A DNA stretch of 64,000 nt. It comes from Arcobacter sp. Lineage in GTDB: Bacteria; Campylobacterota; Campylobacteria; Campylobacterales; Arcobacteraceae. Positions 27,410 through 39,274 of this stretch are shown piece by piece. The DNA is taken from the NCBI GenBank assembly GCA_002869535.1, contig PKUK01000009.1, positions 186,001-250,000 on the forward strand. The letters run 5' to 3'. Under the pieces are notes generated by a model. It was given only the letters and a program-made list of their open reading frames with translations, did no database searches and was not told the DNA's origin. The position numbers were made by a program, and so were the translations under genes. Position 1 is the stretch's first letter. Each line of letters starts with the position of its first letter.

Positions 27410-28810
27410 ATGACTAACATAATACTATGTGGAGGAAATGGAACAAGACTGTGGCCAATAAGTCGAACACTCATGCCAAAACAGTTTGTAAAACTATTTA
27501 ATAAGCAGTCATTATTCCAATTAACAGTGCAAAGAAACTCAAAATTATGTGAAAGTCAATTTATAGTTTCAAACACTGAACAGTATTTTTTAGCATTAGA
27601 CCAATTAGAAGAGATTCAAAACACTATTCCCTATCTACTATCATCTAACAACTATTTACTAGAACCAATAGGAAGAAATACAGCTCCTGCTATTGCCTTA
27701 GCTTGTATGGCATTACCAAAAGATGAAATAGTATTAGTAACACCAAGTGATCATCTAATAAAAAATGAAAAAGAGTATGAAAAAGTAATAATTCAAGCAA
27801 AAGAGTTTGCCCTTGACAATAAATTAGTAACCTTCGGCATTACTCCAACCTTCGCAGAAACAGGATATGGATATATAGAATCAATAAATACCTTTGATGT
27901 AAAAGCATTCCATGAAAAACCTGATTTTAAAACCGCAACTAAATATTTAGAAGAAGGTAATTATTCTTGGAACTCAGGAATGTTCTGTTTTAAAGCAGGA
28001 GTTTTTCTTGATGAACTAAAAACTCATTCACCTGAAATTTATAATGATTCTTTAATAGCATTTAATAATGCTTCTGTTGAAAATTCATTAATTAGAATAA
28101 AACATGATGACATGTTAAATATCAAAGAAAATTCAATAGATTATGCAGTCATGGAAAAAAGTAATAGTGTAAAAGTAATTCCTTCAAATATAGAATGGAG
28201 TGATGTGGGAAGCTTTGATTCACTTTATGATGAACTTCCAAAAGATAAAAATAATAATACAATAAATGAAAATCATATTTCAATAGATTCAAAAAATAAT
28301 TTAATCTATGGTAATGATAGAAAAATAGCAACAGTAGATATGGAAGATTGTATTATAGTAGATACTGGAGATGCACTTTTAATATCTAAAAAAGGTTCAA
28401 GTCAAAAAGTAAAACAAGTTGTACAAAAACTAAAAGAGCAAAAAAGTGAACTTCATAATATTCACCTAACAGGTCATAGACCATGGGGAACATACACCGT
28501 CCTAGAAGATTCAAATGGTTATAAAATAAAAAAAATAGTAGTAAAACCAAAGTCAAGATTATCTTTACAAAAACATTTCCATAGAAATGAACATTGGATA
28601 GTAGTATCAGGCTGTGCAACAGTTACAATAGATGATAAAACTTTTATACTAAACCCAAATGAATCAACATACATAAAAGCAGGACAATTACATAGACTTG
28701 AGAATCAAGGTAGATTACCCTTAGTTATCATAGAAGCTCAAGTAGGTGAATATACAGGTGAAGATGATATTATTAGAATTGATGATGATTTTAGTAGAAA
28801 TAAAATATAA
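27410..28810 (+). CDS. manC: Mannose-1-phosphate guanylyltransferase / mannose-6-phosphate isomerase
   Basis: Bifunctional AlgA/ManC-type enzyme making GDP-mannose, 466 residues. The guanylyltransferase part opens with LCGGNGTRLWPISR and has PSDH and YGYIE; the C-terminal cupin isomerase part (about 350-466) has GHRPWGTYTVLED and the metal-site QKHFHRNEHW. Length is normal for the type II enzyme. It is the first gene of a plus-strand chain with gmd and fcl (33 and 17 bases apart), together forming the GDP-fucose branch. Confidence 0.95.
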   Translation: MTNIILCGGNGTRLWPISRTLMPKQFVKLFNKQSLFQLTVQRNSKLCESQFIVSNTEQYFLALDQLEEIQNTIPYLLSSNNYLLEPIGRNTAPAIALACMALPKDEIVLVTPSDHLIKNEKEYEKVIIQAKEFALDNKLVTFGITPTFAETGYGYIESINTFDVKAFHEKPDFKTATKYLEEGNYSWNSGMFCFKAGVFLDELKTHSPEIYNDSLIAFNNASVENSLIRIKHDDMLNIKENSIDYAVMEKSNSVKVIPSNIEWSDVGSFDSLYDELPKDKNNNTINENHISIDSKNNLIYGNDRKIATVDMEDCIIVDTGDALLISKKGSSQKVKQVVQKLKEQKSELHNIHLTGHRPWGTYTVLEDSNGYKIKKIVVKPKSRLSLQKHFHRNEHWIVVSGCATVTIDDKTFILNPNESTYIKAGQLHRLENQGRLPLVIIEAQVGEYTGEDDIIRIDDDFSRNKI

Positions 28811-28843
28811 TACAAATAATTAAGTAATAGGATAAAATAAAAT

Positions 28844-29965
28844 ATGACTCAAAAGAAAGTAGCACTAATAACAGGAATAACAGGACAAGATGGATCTTAT
28901 CTTGCAGAATTTTTACTGAAAAAGGGATATGAAGTTCATGGTATAAAAAGAAGAAGTTCACTTTTTAATACAGATAGAATAGACCATCTTTATGAAGATC
29001 CCCATGTGGAAAATAGAAACTTAATACTTCACTTTGGTGATATGACAGATTCTATGAACCTTACGAGAATTATCCAAGAAGTACAACCAGATGAAATCTA
29101 TAATATTGCTGCTATGAGTCATGTTGCAGTTTCATTTGAAACACCAGAATATGTAGCAAATGCAGATGGTACTGGAACACTTAGAATCCTTGAAGCTGTA
29201 AAACTTTTAGGACTTACAAATAAAACAAAAATCTATCAAGCATCAACTAGTGAACTATATGGAAAAGTACAAGAAACACCACAAAGTGAAACAACACCTT
29301 TTTATCCAAGAAGTCCATATGCAGTTGCTAAAATGTATGCATATTGGATAACTGTAAACTATAGGGAAGCCTATGGAATGTTTGCTTGTAATGGTATTTT
29401 ATTTAATCATGAAAGTCCAGTAAGAGGTGAAACCTTTGTAACAAGAAAAATCACAAGAGCAACATCTAAAATAGCCTTAGGACTTCAAGATAAACTATAT
29501 CTAGGAAATCTTGATGCAAAAAGAGATTGGGGACATGCAAAAGATTATGTACGAATGATGTGGATGATTTTACAAGCAGATGAACCAGAAGATTGGGTAA
29601 TTGCAACAGGACAAACTACAACAGTAAGAGAATTTGTAAAACTAAGTTTTACTTATGCAGGTATTACTTTAGAATTTAAAGGTGAGGGTGTAAATGAAAA
29701 AGCTTATGTTGCCTCTTGTTCAAACCCAGATTATAAAATAGAAATAGGTAAAGAAGTAGTTGCTGTAGATCCTAGATATTTTAGACCAACAGAGGTTGAT
29801 TTACTTTTAGGAGATCCTACCAAAGCAGAAACAAAACTTGGATGGAATAGAGAGTATAAACTACAAGATCTTGTAAATGACATGATGAAATCAGATTTAA
29901 AACTAATGACAAAAGATGTTTATCTTAAAGATGGCGGATATAAAACTTTGAGTTATTATGAATAA
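28844..29965 (+). CDS. gmd: GDP-mannose 4,6-dehydratase
   Basis: Makes GDP-4-keto-6-deoxymannose, the branch point to GDP-fucose, GDP-perosamine and related sugars. The 373-residue short-chain dehydrogenase has the NAD-binding motif [15 protein letters not shown], the active-site [10 protein letters not shown] with Tyr and Lys, and GHAKDYV. It lies between manC and fcl. A perosamine-synthase-like aminotransferase at 53.1 kb could also draw on its product. Confidence 0.96.
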   Translation: MTQKKVALITGITGQDGSYLAEFLLKKGYEVHGIKRRSSLFNTDRIDHLYEDPHVENRNLILHFGDMTDSMNLTRIIQEVQPDEIYNIAAMSHVAVSFETPEYVANADGTGTLRILEAVKLLGLTNKTKIYQASTSELYGKVQETPQSETTPFYPRSPYAVAKMYAYWITVNYREAYGMFACNGILFNHESPVRGETFVTRKITRATSKIALGLQDKLYLGNLDAKRDWGHAKDYVRMMWMILQADEPEDWVIATGQTTTVREFVKLSFTYAGITLEFKGEGVNEKAYVASCSNPDYKIEIGKEVVAVDPRYFRPTEVDLLLGDPTKAETKLGWNREYKLQDLVNDMMKSDLKLMTKDVYLKDGGYKTLSYYE

Positions 29966-29982
29966 GAAAGAATTGTAAGTAT

Positions 29983-31038
29983 ATGTCAATGAATAAAAAC
30001 TCTAAAATATATATAGCAGGACATAGAGGCTTAGTAGGTTCTGCAATAGTTAAAAACCTTCAAGAAAAAGATTATACAAACTTAATATATAAAACACATA
30101 AAGAATTAGACCTTCTAAATCAACAAGATGTAGAAAACTTTTTCCAAAATGAAAAACCAGAATATGTAATTCTTGCTGCCGCAAAAGTGGGTGGCATTGT
30201 TGCTAATAATACTTATAGAGCAGACTTCATTTATGAAAATTTACAAATTCAAAATAATGTAATTCATCAAAGTTATGTTCATAAAGTAAAAAAACTTTTG
30301 TTTCTAGGAAGTACTTGTATTTATCCTAAAAATGCACCACAACCTATGAGTGAAAATAGTTTATTAACATCTCCCTTGGAATATACAAACGAACCATACG
30401 CTATTGCAAAAATAGCAGGTATAAAGATGTGTGAAAGCTATAACTTACAATACGGGACGAATTTTATAAGTGTAATGCCAACAAATCTTTATGGACCAAA
30501 TGATAACTTTGATTTAGAGAAATCACATGTACTACCTGCACTTATTCGAAAAATACATTTAGCAAAACTTTTAAGTGAAGGTAAAACTAGAGAAGTTTTA
30601 GAAGATTTAAATCTATCAACTATTGAAGAATTGGAAATTTATTTAGCTAAATTTGGAATTCGAGAGAATCATGTAGAGATTTGGGGATCAGGAGAACCAA
30701 GAAGAGAATTCTTATATTCGAAAGATATGGCAGATGCATGTGTTTTTTTACTTGAAAATAGAGATTTTAAAGATACATATAATTTAAATAACAAAGAAAT
30801 AAGAAATACACATATTAATATAGGGACTGGAATTGATATTTCAATAAAAGAACTTGCAGAGCTTATTAAAAGTATAATAGGGTTTAATGGTGAGCTTTAC
30901 TTTAACTCTGATAAACCGGATGGAACAATGTTTAAGCTTACTGATTCTAGTAAGTTACATGATTTAGGATGGAAACATAAAATTAATCTTGAAAATGGTA
31001 TTAAAAATATGTACAATTGGTATTTAAAAAATAAATAA
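29983..31038 (+). CDS. fcl: GDP-L-fucose synthase (epimerase/reductase)
   Basis: Epimerises and reduces the gmd product to GDP-L-fucose. The 351-residue enzyme has [11 protein letters not shown] (NADP site), AAAKVGGI, the catalytic LGSTCIYP and [10 protein letters not shown] (Tyr and Lys), and YGPNDNF. A 30- to 40-residue segment (residues about 190-220, [16 protein letters not shown]) is longer than in E. coli Fcl and resembles the insertion found in several Campylobacterota homologues. Start: the first ATG at 29983, after GTAAG; a second ATG two codons on is possible. Confidence 0.93.
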   Translation: MSMNKNSKIYIAGHRGLVGSAIVKNLQEKDYTNLIYKTHKELDLLNQQDVENFFQNEKPEYVILAAAKVGGIVANNTYRADFIYENLQIQNNVIHQSYVHKVKKLLFLGSTCIYPKNAPQPMSENSLLTSPLEYTNEPYAIAKIAGIKMCESYNLQYGTNFISVMPTNLYGPNDNFDLEKSHVLPALIRKIHLAKLLSEGKTREVLEDLNLSTIEELEIYLAKFGIRENHVEIWGSGEPRREFLYSKDMADACVFLLENRDFKDTYNLNNKEIRNTHINIGTGIDISIKELAELIKSIIGFNGELYFNSDKPDGTMFKLTDSSKLHDLGWKHKINLENGIKNMYNWYLKNK

Positions 31039-31170
31039 AAACTATTATTCACTTATTAATTTTTAAAAAATCCACTTCAAATTCAGCTATCTTTAGAGCA
31101 AACATGCTAAAATAAATACCAAAATAATATTCTCTATTTACTGCGTAAAGGGATTTATCCAAGGTATAAA

Positions 31171-34100
31171 ATGTCATTAGATCAAGTTCAGCAAAAAGCA
31201 CTACAAACTTACAATGAAAACCTAGAATTTTTTAAACAAAATCATCCTGATATTTATAAAAATCTAGAACTTTATGCCACTGCAATTGATTTAGGGCAAG
31301 TAAAACCTCAATTTGAACTTCAATACTTAAATACACACTTTGATATAGTTAATCCAAATACAAAACAATTTTTATACACACAAAACTCAAATGAAGTTTC
31401 TCAAAAAATTGCTGATGATATAAACTTTGATGCGACTGTAAATAGTTTTAAGACATACTATGAATTTAAGTACAATGATGCTGTTGCAAAAAAAGCACTA
31501 GAACAAGATATCTTAGCACCTCATACAATTGGAAATGCTCCGGTAATAAATTTTGTTGATAAAAATTTACCAAGTCCTCAAAATCTAAAAGAAATTCACA
31601 AATTCATCATATTTGGAGTTTTATTAGGTATTCATATCCCATTAATTCATCAGAAATTAAATTCTAAGGTTTATTTAATAGTCGAACCAAATTTATAATT
31701 TTTTAGATTGTCTTTATTCGTTACAAATTATGCAAACCTATCAAAACAAACAAAACTTTTTTTCTCTGTTGCACAAAATGATTTTGAATTTAAAAAGACT
31801 TTTGAAGCTTTTTATGGAGAACTTTTTATTTTCAACCATTATTTAAAGTTTGTAAATTTATCAGCTGGATCTGATATATATATGAAAACTATTCAAAACT
31901 TCTTAGTATCACAAGGTCATTTATTATACTCATACGATAGGACATTTTTAAGTTTAAGTAGAACTAACTCTTATATTAGTCAAAACTTTAGATTATTAAA
32001 CATAAAACAAAAACAAAATCTTAAGCCTTTTGAAAAACCAGTACTTTATCTCTCAGCTGGTCCATCATTACAACATAATATTGACTTTGTAAAGAAAAAC
32101 CAAAACTATTTTACAATAGTAGCAATATACGCGACTATGCCAATTTTGGAGAGAAATGGAATAAAACCTGACATTATTACTCAATATGATGAGCAAGATG
32201 TACAAGTTTTAAATACGCTTGCTAAATTAAAAGATATAAACTATTTCAAGGACACTATATTTATTTTTGCATCTCATGTAAATGCAAAACTAATGAACTC
32301 TTTTCCAAAAGAAAATATTTTTATTTTTCAAGCGATGTTTGAATTAAAAGAAAATTTTGGGACTTTAACGAGTCCAAGTATTGGTGAGTTAACTTATGCC
32401 TTACTTCTTTTATTTCAAGCAAAAGAAGTTTATCTTTTAGGTCTTGATTTTGCTATGGACGTAGAGTCTGGTGATACACATATTGAAGGACACTCAGGGT
32501 CTGGAGCATTTAATAAACTAAAAGACTTAGAAGAATCTGATGATAAAAACTACTCATACAGAAAAAACACTATACTTGTAAAAGGTAACTTTTTAGCAGA
32601 AGTTAAGTCCGTACCAGTATTTAAAACTAATATTGATACATTTGCTCAGTTTTCAGAAATGTTTAAAGATTCAACTCAAAATATTTACAATCTGTCAAAT
32701 GGCGCTTATTTAAATGGTACAACACCATTAAAAATTGAAGATATTAATCTATCTAGTTTTTCTGTAAATGAAAAAGAAGCATTAAAAAACGAACTTTCCA
32801 ATGCTTTTATAACTATAAGTGAAGCTGGTTATAATCAAAAAGATTTAGAGAAACTAAACCTTAAACTAAGTAGTGTAAAAAAAATCAAGAAAAATTTAGA
32901 CCAATTTCAAAAAATGAAAAAATACAAAGATTTTGAAGAGTATAAAGGGCATTTAATTAACCTTATTCAAAATATTTTATTTGAGAAACATCAATGTGAA
33001 GATTTACAATCAATCTTAATCAACTACTCTTCACATAACCTTCATCATATTTTTTATCTTTTTGATTTAGAAAGTAAAAATGATAATAAAAAATATATCT
33101 ATGAAATAAATAAAAATTTACTTACTCAGCTAAATAAAATAGTTGATACTTATGTAATATCAATTTCATATTCACAAGATGAAAATAGTATTGCATTAAA
33201 GAAATTAAATAAATACTTAAAAGAGTATTCAATAAAAAATAGTATTTATTCAGAACCATTTTTCAAAGAGTTAGTAGAAACTTCAAAACAAGGTTATCAA
33301 TACGAATTTGGAATGAATTCAATCGGATTTTTTGCAATTGAAGATAACCTTTCTAATAAAAATTTTATTTGTTATGTAAAAGAGTTACTTAATAAATTCC
33401 CAGAAATTAAACTTAAACTTTTTTACTTTTTTGATTTTCAAAAAGTTCAAGCTCAATATATTTTTAAACAAGAATTATCTAGAATTGAATTAATAATCCC
33501 ACACAATATTAATACAATAACAAGCACTGTAGAACTATGGCTTGAAACATATAATAATACAATAAATGTGAAAAAGATAGATGACATTATATTAAATAAC
33601 TATGAGAATATTTACTCTTCTATGTTTACTCAGATTGAATATCAATCTGCCCTTAATAATATTGATGAAGAGAAAGAAGAATTTAATACTGATAAGTTCA
33701 CATTAACAAAAAAGATTAAGCACAATTTTGTCTTACCAAATACCAAATATTTTGAATTTGCAAATAGTTTAAAATTTGATATTGATAAAGATTTATTAAA
33801 TGAAAAATATCTAAAAGAGTATATAGGTTTTTTTGCAATTAAAGAGAATCTTCAACAAGAATTTGTAAATAAAATTGTAGAAATTTGTAATAAATTTCAA
33901 AATGTAAAATTTTCAGTATTTTATTTTGACGAAGTGGATGTAAAAGAGTTTATAAAAATTTTTGGAAGGGTTATCAATAGATTTAACTTTATTACACCAA
34001 AAAATATTTTTGATATTACAGATAATATAGAAGTTTGGGTACAAGCCTCAATTAAAAATCAAAGTTTTTTACATACTAAGATTTATGGATTAATCAATAA

Positions 34101-35379
34101 TACAGTTAATATTCATCCTATTGTTTTAAAAGAGGAGTATGCTATAAAAGATACTTCAACTAACTATTTAGAGTGTTTAATTGAAAACTACAATGAGACA
34201 ATTTTTACTAAGGCTCTAAATGATAATCTAGATGAAGAAAGATTACAAAATACAGACCCAGAAGACAACATTGGATTTTTAGCTACAGAAGATAATCTAG
34301 AAGATAAAGAATTTATAAAACTCATGTCCATACTTTTTGAAAAAAATTATAACATAAGATATAAAGCATTTTATTTTAATGAAGAACAAAAAGATTTAAC
34401 TTCGATAATTTTCGCAGACTATATTCAACAAATTGATTTTATCATCCCTATAACTATTTATGATATTGTTGAAAACATATCTACATATATTTACTCTTTT
34501 ATAAATTTTAAAAAACCTAAAACGTCTAATTATCATAAAATATGGCAAATTTTGAATGACACAAAAGTAAATTTATTTAAAATTCATTTATTTGAAGAAA
34601 TAAAAGATGAAAATATTTTTAATTATTCTCTTAAGTTAATAGATAAATCTAAAAGAAGCTTCACTAAATCTATTGTTTCTAATATATATAAAGATTCTTC
34701 AAGTTATGACATATTATTTTTTAAAAATATTTTTAATCAAAAAATTAAATTAGATAATTCAGCTAAAAATACTTTAGCATTTTTAGCTACTAATGACAAT
34801 ATTAATGATGATGAATTTATTAAATACTTGTTAAATTTAAAAAAAGTACACCCTTCTATAACTATTAATGCCTATTATTTTAATGATTCTGACAGTAAGC
34901 TAGTAAAAGAAAAGCTTCATAATACAAATTTTTCAATATTTAAATTTACTAAAGACAATTTTTTTAACAATTTAAAAATTTTTATAAATAATAAGAACTC
35001 TATTTTTTATACAGATATCGAACAAAAAATGTTACCATTTAATAAGAATGTTTTTTACTTAGCATATAATAGAGAGTTATCTAGAATAAACTTATCTGAA
35101 TGTGCAGTTAATAAAGATGATTTTTATCTAAATTCATTAAAAGAAATTGGTATTGATCCAAGTATTTTTGAAAAATTCAATTATAATTATCAAATAATTC
35201 TTGCCAATAATTTCTTAGAAAAGAATTCAAATGATATACAAGTTAATAATACAACCCTAGAATATATTATCCATTATATGCACATTGAGTTTGCACTATA
35301 TAACAATTCTTTTATAGAAAAGATTTATCAACTAAGAAAACTTCATTTACCAAATCTTTTTAAGTCTAATGAGGAATAA
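31171..35379 (+). pseudogene. Very long Maf-type motility accessory factor, interrupted by one TAA
   Basis: Maf proteins (DUF115) transfer nonulosonic acids such as legionaminic or pseudaminic acid to flagellin. One frame spans 1402 codons from the ATG at 31171 with a single TAA at 31696-31698 (codon 176), at the point where the family has EPNLE-FRLSLF: here EPNL, stop, FFRLSLF, so GAA to TAA by one change is likely. The transferase core has LSAGPSLQHN (about 295-304). Beyond it, four tandem units begin with IGFFAIEDNL (718), IGFFAIKENL (885), IGFLATEDNL (1034) and LAFLATNDNI (1202), each 149-168 residues apart. The typical family length is about 600-700, so this is twice as long. It overlaps legB by one base. 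Confidence 0.88.
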
Positions 35380-36560
35380 TGCTATATTTAATTGGAAGAA
35401 ATCAAGAGTTGTTTGAAAATGATATCCATAATAAAAAAGAGTGTTTAAAAGAAATTGTTACTTCATCTTCTTTTTTGGTACTTGGTGCAGCAGGGAGTAT
35501 TGGGCAAGCTGTTACAAAAGAAATATTTAAACGAAATCCTAAAAAACTTCATGTTGTTGATATTAGTGAAAATAATATGGTTGAGTTGGTTCGAGATATT
35601 AGAAGTTCTTTTGGTTATATAGAAGGTGAATTTGCAACTTTTGCCTTAGATATTGGAAGTTATGAATATGACGCTTTTATAAAAGCTGATGGCAAGTATG
35701 ATTATGTATTAAATTTATCTGCATTAAAGCATGTAAGAAGTGAAAAAGATCCTTTTACTTTAATGAGAATGATTGAAACTAATATATTTAATACAGATAA
35801 AACACTTAGACAATCTATTGAAAATAATACAAAAAAATACTTCTGCGTATCCACAGATAAAGCTACTAATCCAGTAAATATGATGGGTGCAAGTAAAAAA
35901 ATCATGGAAATGTTTGTTATGAGAAAATCAAAACAAATAAATGTTTCAATGGCAAGATTTGCAAATGTTGCTTTTAGCGATGGAAGTCTACTTCATGGAT
36001 TTAATCAAAGAATTCAAAAAAATCAACCAATCGTTGCGCCTAACGATATTAGAAGATATTTTGTTACACCTCAAGAAAGTGGTGAATTATGTTTGATGTC
36101 TTGTATATTTGGAGAAAATAGAGATATATTTTTTCCCAAATTAAATGAAAACTTGCATCTAATTAGTTTTGCTGAAATTGCTACCAAATATCTTAAGAAT
36201 TTAGGTTATGAACCTTATTTATGTAAAGATGAAGATGAAGCAAGAGAATTAGCAAAAACTTTACCATCTCAGGGGAAATGGCCATGTTTATTTAAAGCAA
36301 GTAATACAACGGGAGAAAAGGATTTCGAAGAATTTTTTACTGATAAAGAAGTTTTGGATATGGAAAGATTTGAAAATCTTGGAATTATTAAAAATGAAGT
36401 GCTCTTTAATGAAAATAAACTGAATCATTTTGAAACTAAAATTAGAAGTTTTAAACAAAATTTATCATGGACAAAAGATGATATTTTAAAAGAATTTTTT
36501 ATGATGATTCCAAATTTTGGACACAAAGAGATAGGCAGGTATCTTGATGGGAAAATGTAA
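35379..36560 (+). CDS. legB: Sugar-nucleotide 4,6-dehydratase, legionaminic acid pathway
   Basis: First committed step toward legionaminic acid: NAD-dependent 4,6-dehydration of GDP- (or UDP-) N-acetylglucosamine. The 393-residue protein has the Rossmann motif GAAGSIGQAV and the active-site STDKATNPVNMMGASKK, where Met replaces the catalytic Tyr position in the CapD/PseB style. The C-terminal extension (about 300-393) is that of the LegB/PtmB group. The ATG overlaps the Maf stop (TAATG) with GAGGAA upstream. The run of leg genes immediately downstream supports legionaminic rather than pseudaminic acid. Confidence 0.9.
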   Translation: MLYLIGRNQELFENDIHNKKECLKEIVTSSSFLVLGAAGSIGQAVTKEIFKRNPKKLHVVDISENNMVELVRDIRSSFGYIEGEFATFALDIGSYEYDAFIKADGKYDYVLNLSALKHVRSEKDPFTLMRMIETNIFNTDKTLRQSIENNTKKYFCVSTDKATNPVNMMGASKKIMEMFVMRKSKQINVSMARFANVAFSDGSLLHGFNQRIQKNQPIVAPNDIRRYFVTPQESGELCLMSCIFGENRDIFFPKLNENLHLISFAEIATKYLKNLGYEPYLCKDEDEARELAKTLPSQGKWPCLFKASNTTGEKDFEEFFTDKEVLDMERFENLGIIKNEVLFNENKLNHFETKIRSFKQNLSWTKDDILKEFFMMIPNFGHKEIGRYLDGKM

Positions 36561-36561
36561 C

Positions 36562-37698
36562 ATGCAAAATATTGTTGAATTTATACAAAAAACTTTTGAT
36601 ACAAAAAAATTTGTCCCACTTCATGAACCTAGGTTTATAGGAAATGAAAAAAAATATCTAAATGACTGTATTGATTCTTCATTTGTATCAAGTGTAGGAG
36701 AATATGTAGACGCATTTGAAAAAAAATTTGCAAAATTTGTACACTCTAAGTATGCAATTGCTGTAGTAAATGGCACAGCCGCGCTTCATATAGCACTTAT
36801 TTTAGCAGGTGTAAAAAAAGATGATGAAGTTATTACTCAACCACTTACATTTATAGCAACATGTAATGCAATTAGTTATATTGGTGCAAAACCAATATTT
36901 ATAGATGTTGATTTAAATACAATGGGTTTAAGTCCCAATTCTTTACAATCTTTTTTAGAAACTAACTGTGAAATAAAAAATAATGAATGCATAAATAAAG
37001 TAACTGGGAAAATTATAAAATCCTGTATACCAATGCATACTTTTGGTCATCCTTGTAGAATTGATGAGATAAAACAAATTTGTGATAAATGGAAAATAAC
37101 TTTAGTTGAAGATGCTGCAGAATCTTTAGGTAGCTATTATAAAAACAAGCATACGGGAACTTTTGGAAAGATTGGTATATTTTCTTTTAATGGAAATAAA
37201 ATAATAACTTCAGGTGGTGGGGGAGTAATTATAACTGATGATGAAATTTTGGCAAAAAAAGCAAAACATATTACAACTACAGCAAAAATTCCTCATCCAT
37301 ATGAATATACACATGACGAAATAGGATTTAACTACCGGCTTCCAAATTTAAATGCAGCACTACTTCTTGCCCAACTTGAGCAACTAGATAATTTTTTAAC
37401 ATCTAAAAGAGACTTAGCAAATATATACAAAGACTTTTTTTCAAACTATGACATAAAGTTTATAGAAGAACCAAAAGAATCTAAATCAAATTATTGGTTA
37501 CAAGCAGTTTTATTAAATAATGAAAAAGAGAAAAATAATTTTTTAAAATATACAAATGAAAATGGTGTCATGACAAGACCTATCTGGAAGCCTTTGAATA
37601 CACTCAAGATGTTCAAAGAATGTCAAAAAACTACTCTAAAAAATGTAAAATACTTGGAGAAAAGAGTTGTAAATATCCCAAGTAGTGTAAGAATATGA
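36562..37698 (+). CDS. legC: PLP-dependent aminotransferase, legionaminic acid pathway
   Basis: DegT/DnrJ/EryC1-type enzyme that aminates the 4-keto sugar made by LegB. It has LTFIATCNAISYIGAKPIF, the PLP aspartate region EDAAESLGSYY, and the Schiff-base lysine in FSFNGNKIITSGGGG. The C-terminal RPIWKPL segment is characteristic of the LegC/PglE group. The ATG at 36562 follows GGGAAAA and leaves a one-base gap to the legB stop; an ATG 15 bases upstream would overlap legB. It overlaps legH by 4 bases (ATGA). Confidence 0.9.
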   Translation: MQNIVEFIQKTFDTKKFVPLHEPRFIGNEKKYLNDCIDSSFVSSVGEYVDAFEKKFAKFVHSKYAIAVVNGTAALHIALILAGVKKDDEVITQPLTFIATCNAISYIGAKPIFIDVDLNTMGLSPNSLQSFLETNCEIKNNECINKVTGKIIKSCIPMHTFGHPCRIDEIKQICDKWKITLVEDAAESLGSYYKNKHTGTFGKIGIFSFNGNKIITSGGGGVIITDDEILAKKAKHITTTAKIPHPYEYTHDEIGFNYRLPNLNAALLLAQLEQLDNFLTSKRDLANIYKDFFSNYDIKFIEEPKESKSNYWLQAVLLNNEKEKNNFLKYTNENGVMTRPIWKPLNTLKMFKECQKTTLKNVKYLEKRVVNIPSSVRI

Positions 37699-38273
37699 AA
37701 AAAGAAAACATTATATTAGTAGGAGCGGGAGGGCATTGCCACAGTGTCATTGATGTAATTGAACAAGAAAATAAATATAACATAATTGGAATAGTTGATA
37801 AAAAGGGAAGCAATTGTAAAGAGATTTTCAATTACAAAACTATTGGATTTGATGATGACTTAGAAAATATTTACAAAACTTGTAAAAATGCAGTAATTAC
37901 GGTAGGACATATAACTTCAAACCATGCAAGAGTAAATTTATTTACAAAATTAAAAAAAATAGGTTTTAATTTACCTATAGTAATTTCTCCTCTTGCTTAT
38001 GTTTCAAAACACTCTTTCATCGAGGAAGGAACTATAATTATGCATCATTGTTTAATAAATGCAAATGTGAAAATTGGCAAAAATTGTATTATTAATACAA
38101 AAGCGCTTATTGAACATGATGCAATTATTGAAGACCATTGTCACATTTCAACTGCAAGCGTTATAAATGGAGCGGTAATAGTCAAAACAAATTCATTTTT
38201 TGGAAGTAATGCCACTTCAAAACAAAATATAACAATTAGTGGCTTTATAAAAGCAGGAGGTATTAGTAAATGA
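37695..38273 (+). CDS. legH: NeuD/PglD-type N-acetyltransferase, legionaminic acid pathway
   Basis: Acetylates the 4-amino sugar. The 192-residue protein has the N-terminal Rossmann-like segment IILVGAGGHCHSVIDVI and a C-terminal left-handed beta-helix of hexapeptide repeats (about 95-190: NANVKIGKNCIIN, EHDAIIEDHCHIS). The catalytic His is in the NTKALIEHDA segment. It is 4-base coupled to legC and to legI. The family also contains O-acetyltransferases, so the exact acceptor atom is inferred from the gene order. Confidence 0.85.
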   Translation: MKKENIILVGAGGHCHSVIDVIEQENKYNIIGIVDKKGSNCKEIFNYKTIGFDDDLENIYKTCKNAVITVGHITSNHARVNLFTKLKKIGFNLPIVISPLAYVSKHSFIEEGTIIMHHCLINANVKIGKNCIINTKALIEHDAIIEDHCHISTASVINGAVIVKTNSFFGSNATSKQNITISGFIKAGGISK

Positions 38274-39274
38274 GTGTTTTTATTATTGCAGAAGCAGGTG
38301 TCAATCATAATGGTTCAATTAAACTTGCAAAACAATTAATTGATGTAGCTGTAGAAGCTGGAGCAGATGCAGTTAAATTTCAAACATTTAAGACTGAAAA
38401 TTTAGTTTCCAAAAATGCACAAAAAGCAGAATATCAAAAAGAGACTACCAATAAAGATGAATCTCAATTTGATATGATTAAAAAACTAGAACTAGATATA
38501 GATAGTCATTACGAATTACTCAAATACTGTAAAATAAAAAATATTATATTCTTATCTACACCATTTGATCATGCCAGTATAGAATTATTAAATAAACTTG
38601 AATTAGATATTTTTAAAATCCCAAGTGGTGAAATTACAAATCTTCCGTACCTTGAACATATTGGTTCTCTCAATAAAAAAATTATTCTTTCAACAGGTAT
38701 GGCAACTATAGGTGAAATTGAATCTGCATTAGAAATACTTATTCAAGCAGGTACATCTAAAGATAATATTAGTGTGCTACATGCAAATACTCAATATCCT
38801 ACACCAATGCAAGATGTAAATTTAAAAGCTATGGTAACAATTGGAAATACCTTTAATATAAACTACGGCTATAGTGATCATACGTTAGGAATTGAAGTCG
38901 ATATTGCAGCAGTTGCATTAGGTGCTACAATTATTGAAAAACATTTTACTTTAAATAAAATGATGGATGGACCAGACCATAAAGCTTCCTTAGAACCTCA
39001 TGAATTAAAAAACATGGTTAATTCAATTAGAAATATTGAAAAAGCCTTAGGTAGTACTATTAAACAAATTACACAAAGTGAAGCACCAAATAAACTTTGT
39101 AGTAGAAAAAGTATTGTTGCAAAAACATTCATAAAAAAAGGTGATATTTTAACAAAAGATAATATCACAATTAAAAGACCAGGGAATGGGATTAGTCCAA
39201 TGAGATGGTATGAAATACTAAATACAAAAGCAATATGTGATTATAATGAAGATGATTTAATAAAATGGAAATAG
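38270..39274 (+). CDS. legI: N,N'-diacetyllegionaminic acid synthase (NeuB family)
   Basis: Condenses the six-carbon amino sugar with phosphoenolpyruvate to the nine-carbon legionaminic acid. The 334-residue NeuB-like barrel has AEAGVNHNGSIKLA, AVKFQTFKTENLV, and YGYSDHTLGIE, with C-terminal SAF domain (about 275-334) that closes the active site (SIVAKTFIKKGDILT). The ATGA overlap with legH and the 10-base overlap with the WbqC gene show tight coupling. Confidence 0.93.
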   Translation: MSVFIIAEAGVNHNGSIKLAKQLIDVAVEAGADAVKFQTFKTENLVSKNAQKAEYQKETTNKDESQFDMIKKLELDIDSHYELLKYCKIKNIIFLSTPFDHASIELLNKLELDIFKIPSGEITNLPYLEHIGSLNKKIILSTGMATIGEIESALEILIQAGTSKDNISVLHANTQYPTPMQDVNLKAMVTIGNTFNINYGYSDHTLGIEVDIAAVALGATIIEKHFTLNKMMDGPDHKASLEPHELKNMVNSIRNIEKALGSTIKQITQSEAPNKLCSRKSIVAKTFIKKGDILTKDNITIKRPGNGISPMRWYEILNTKAICDYNEDDLIKWK

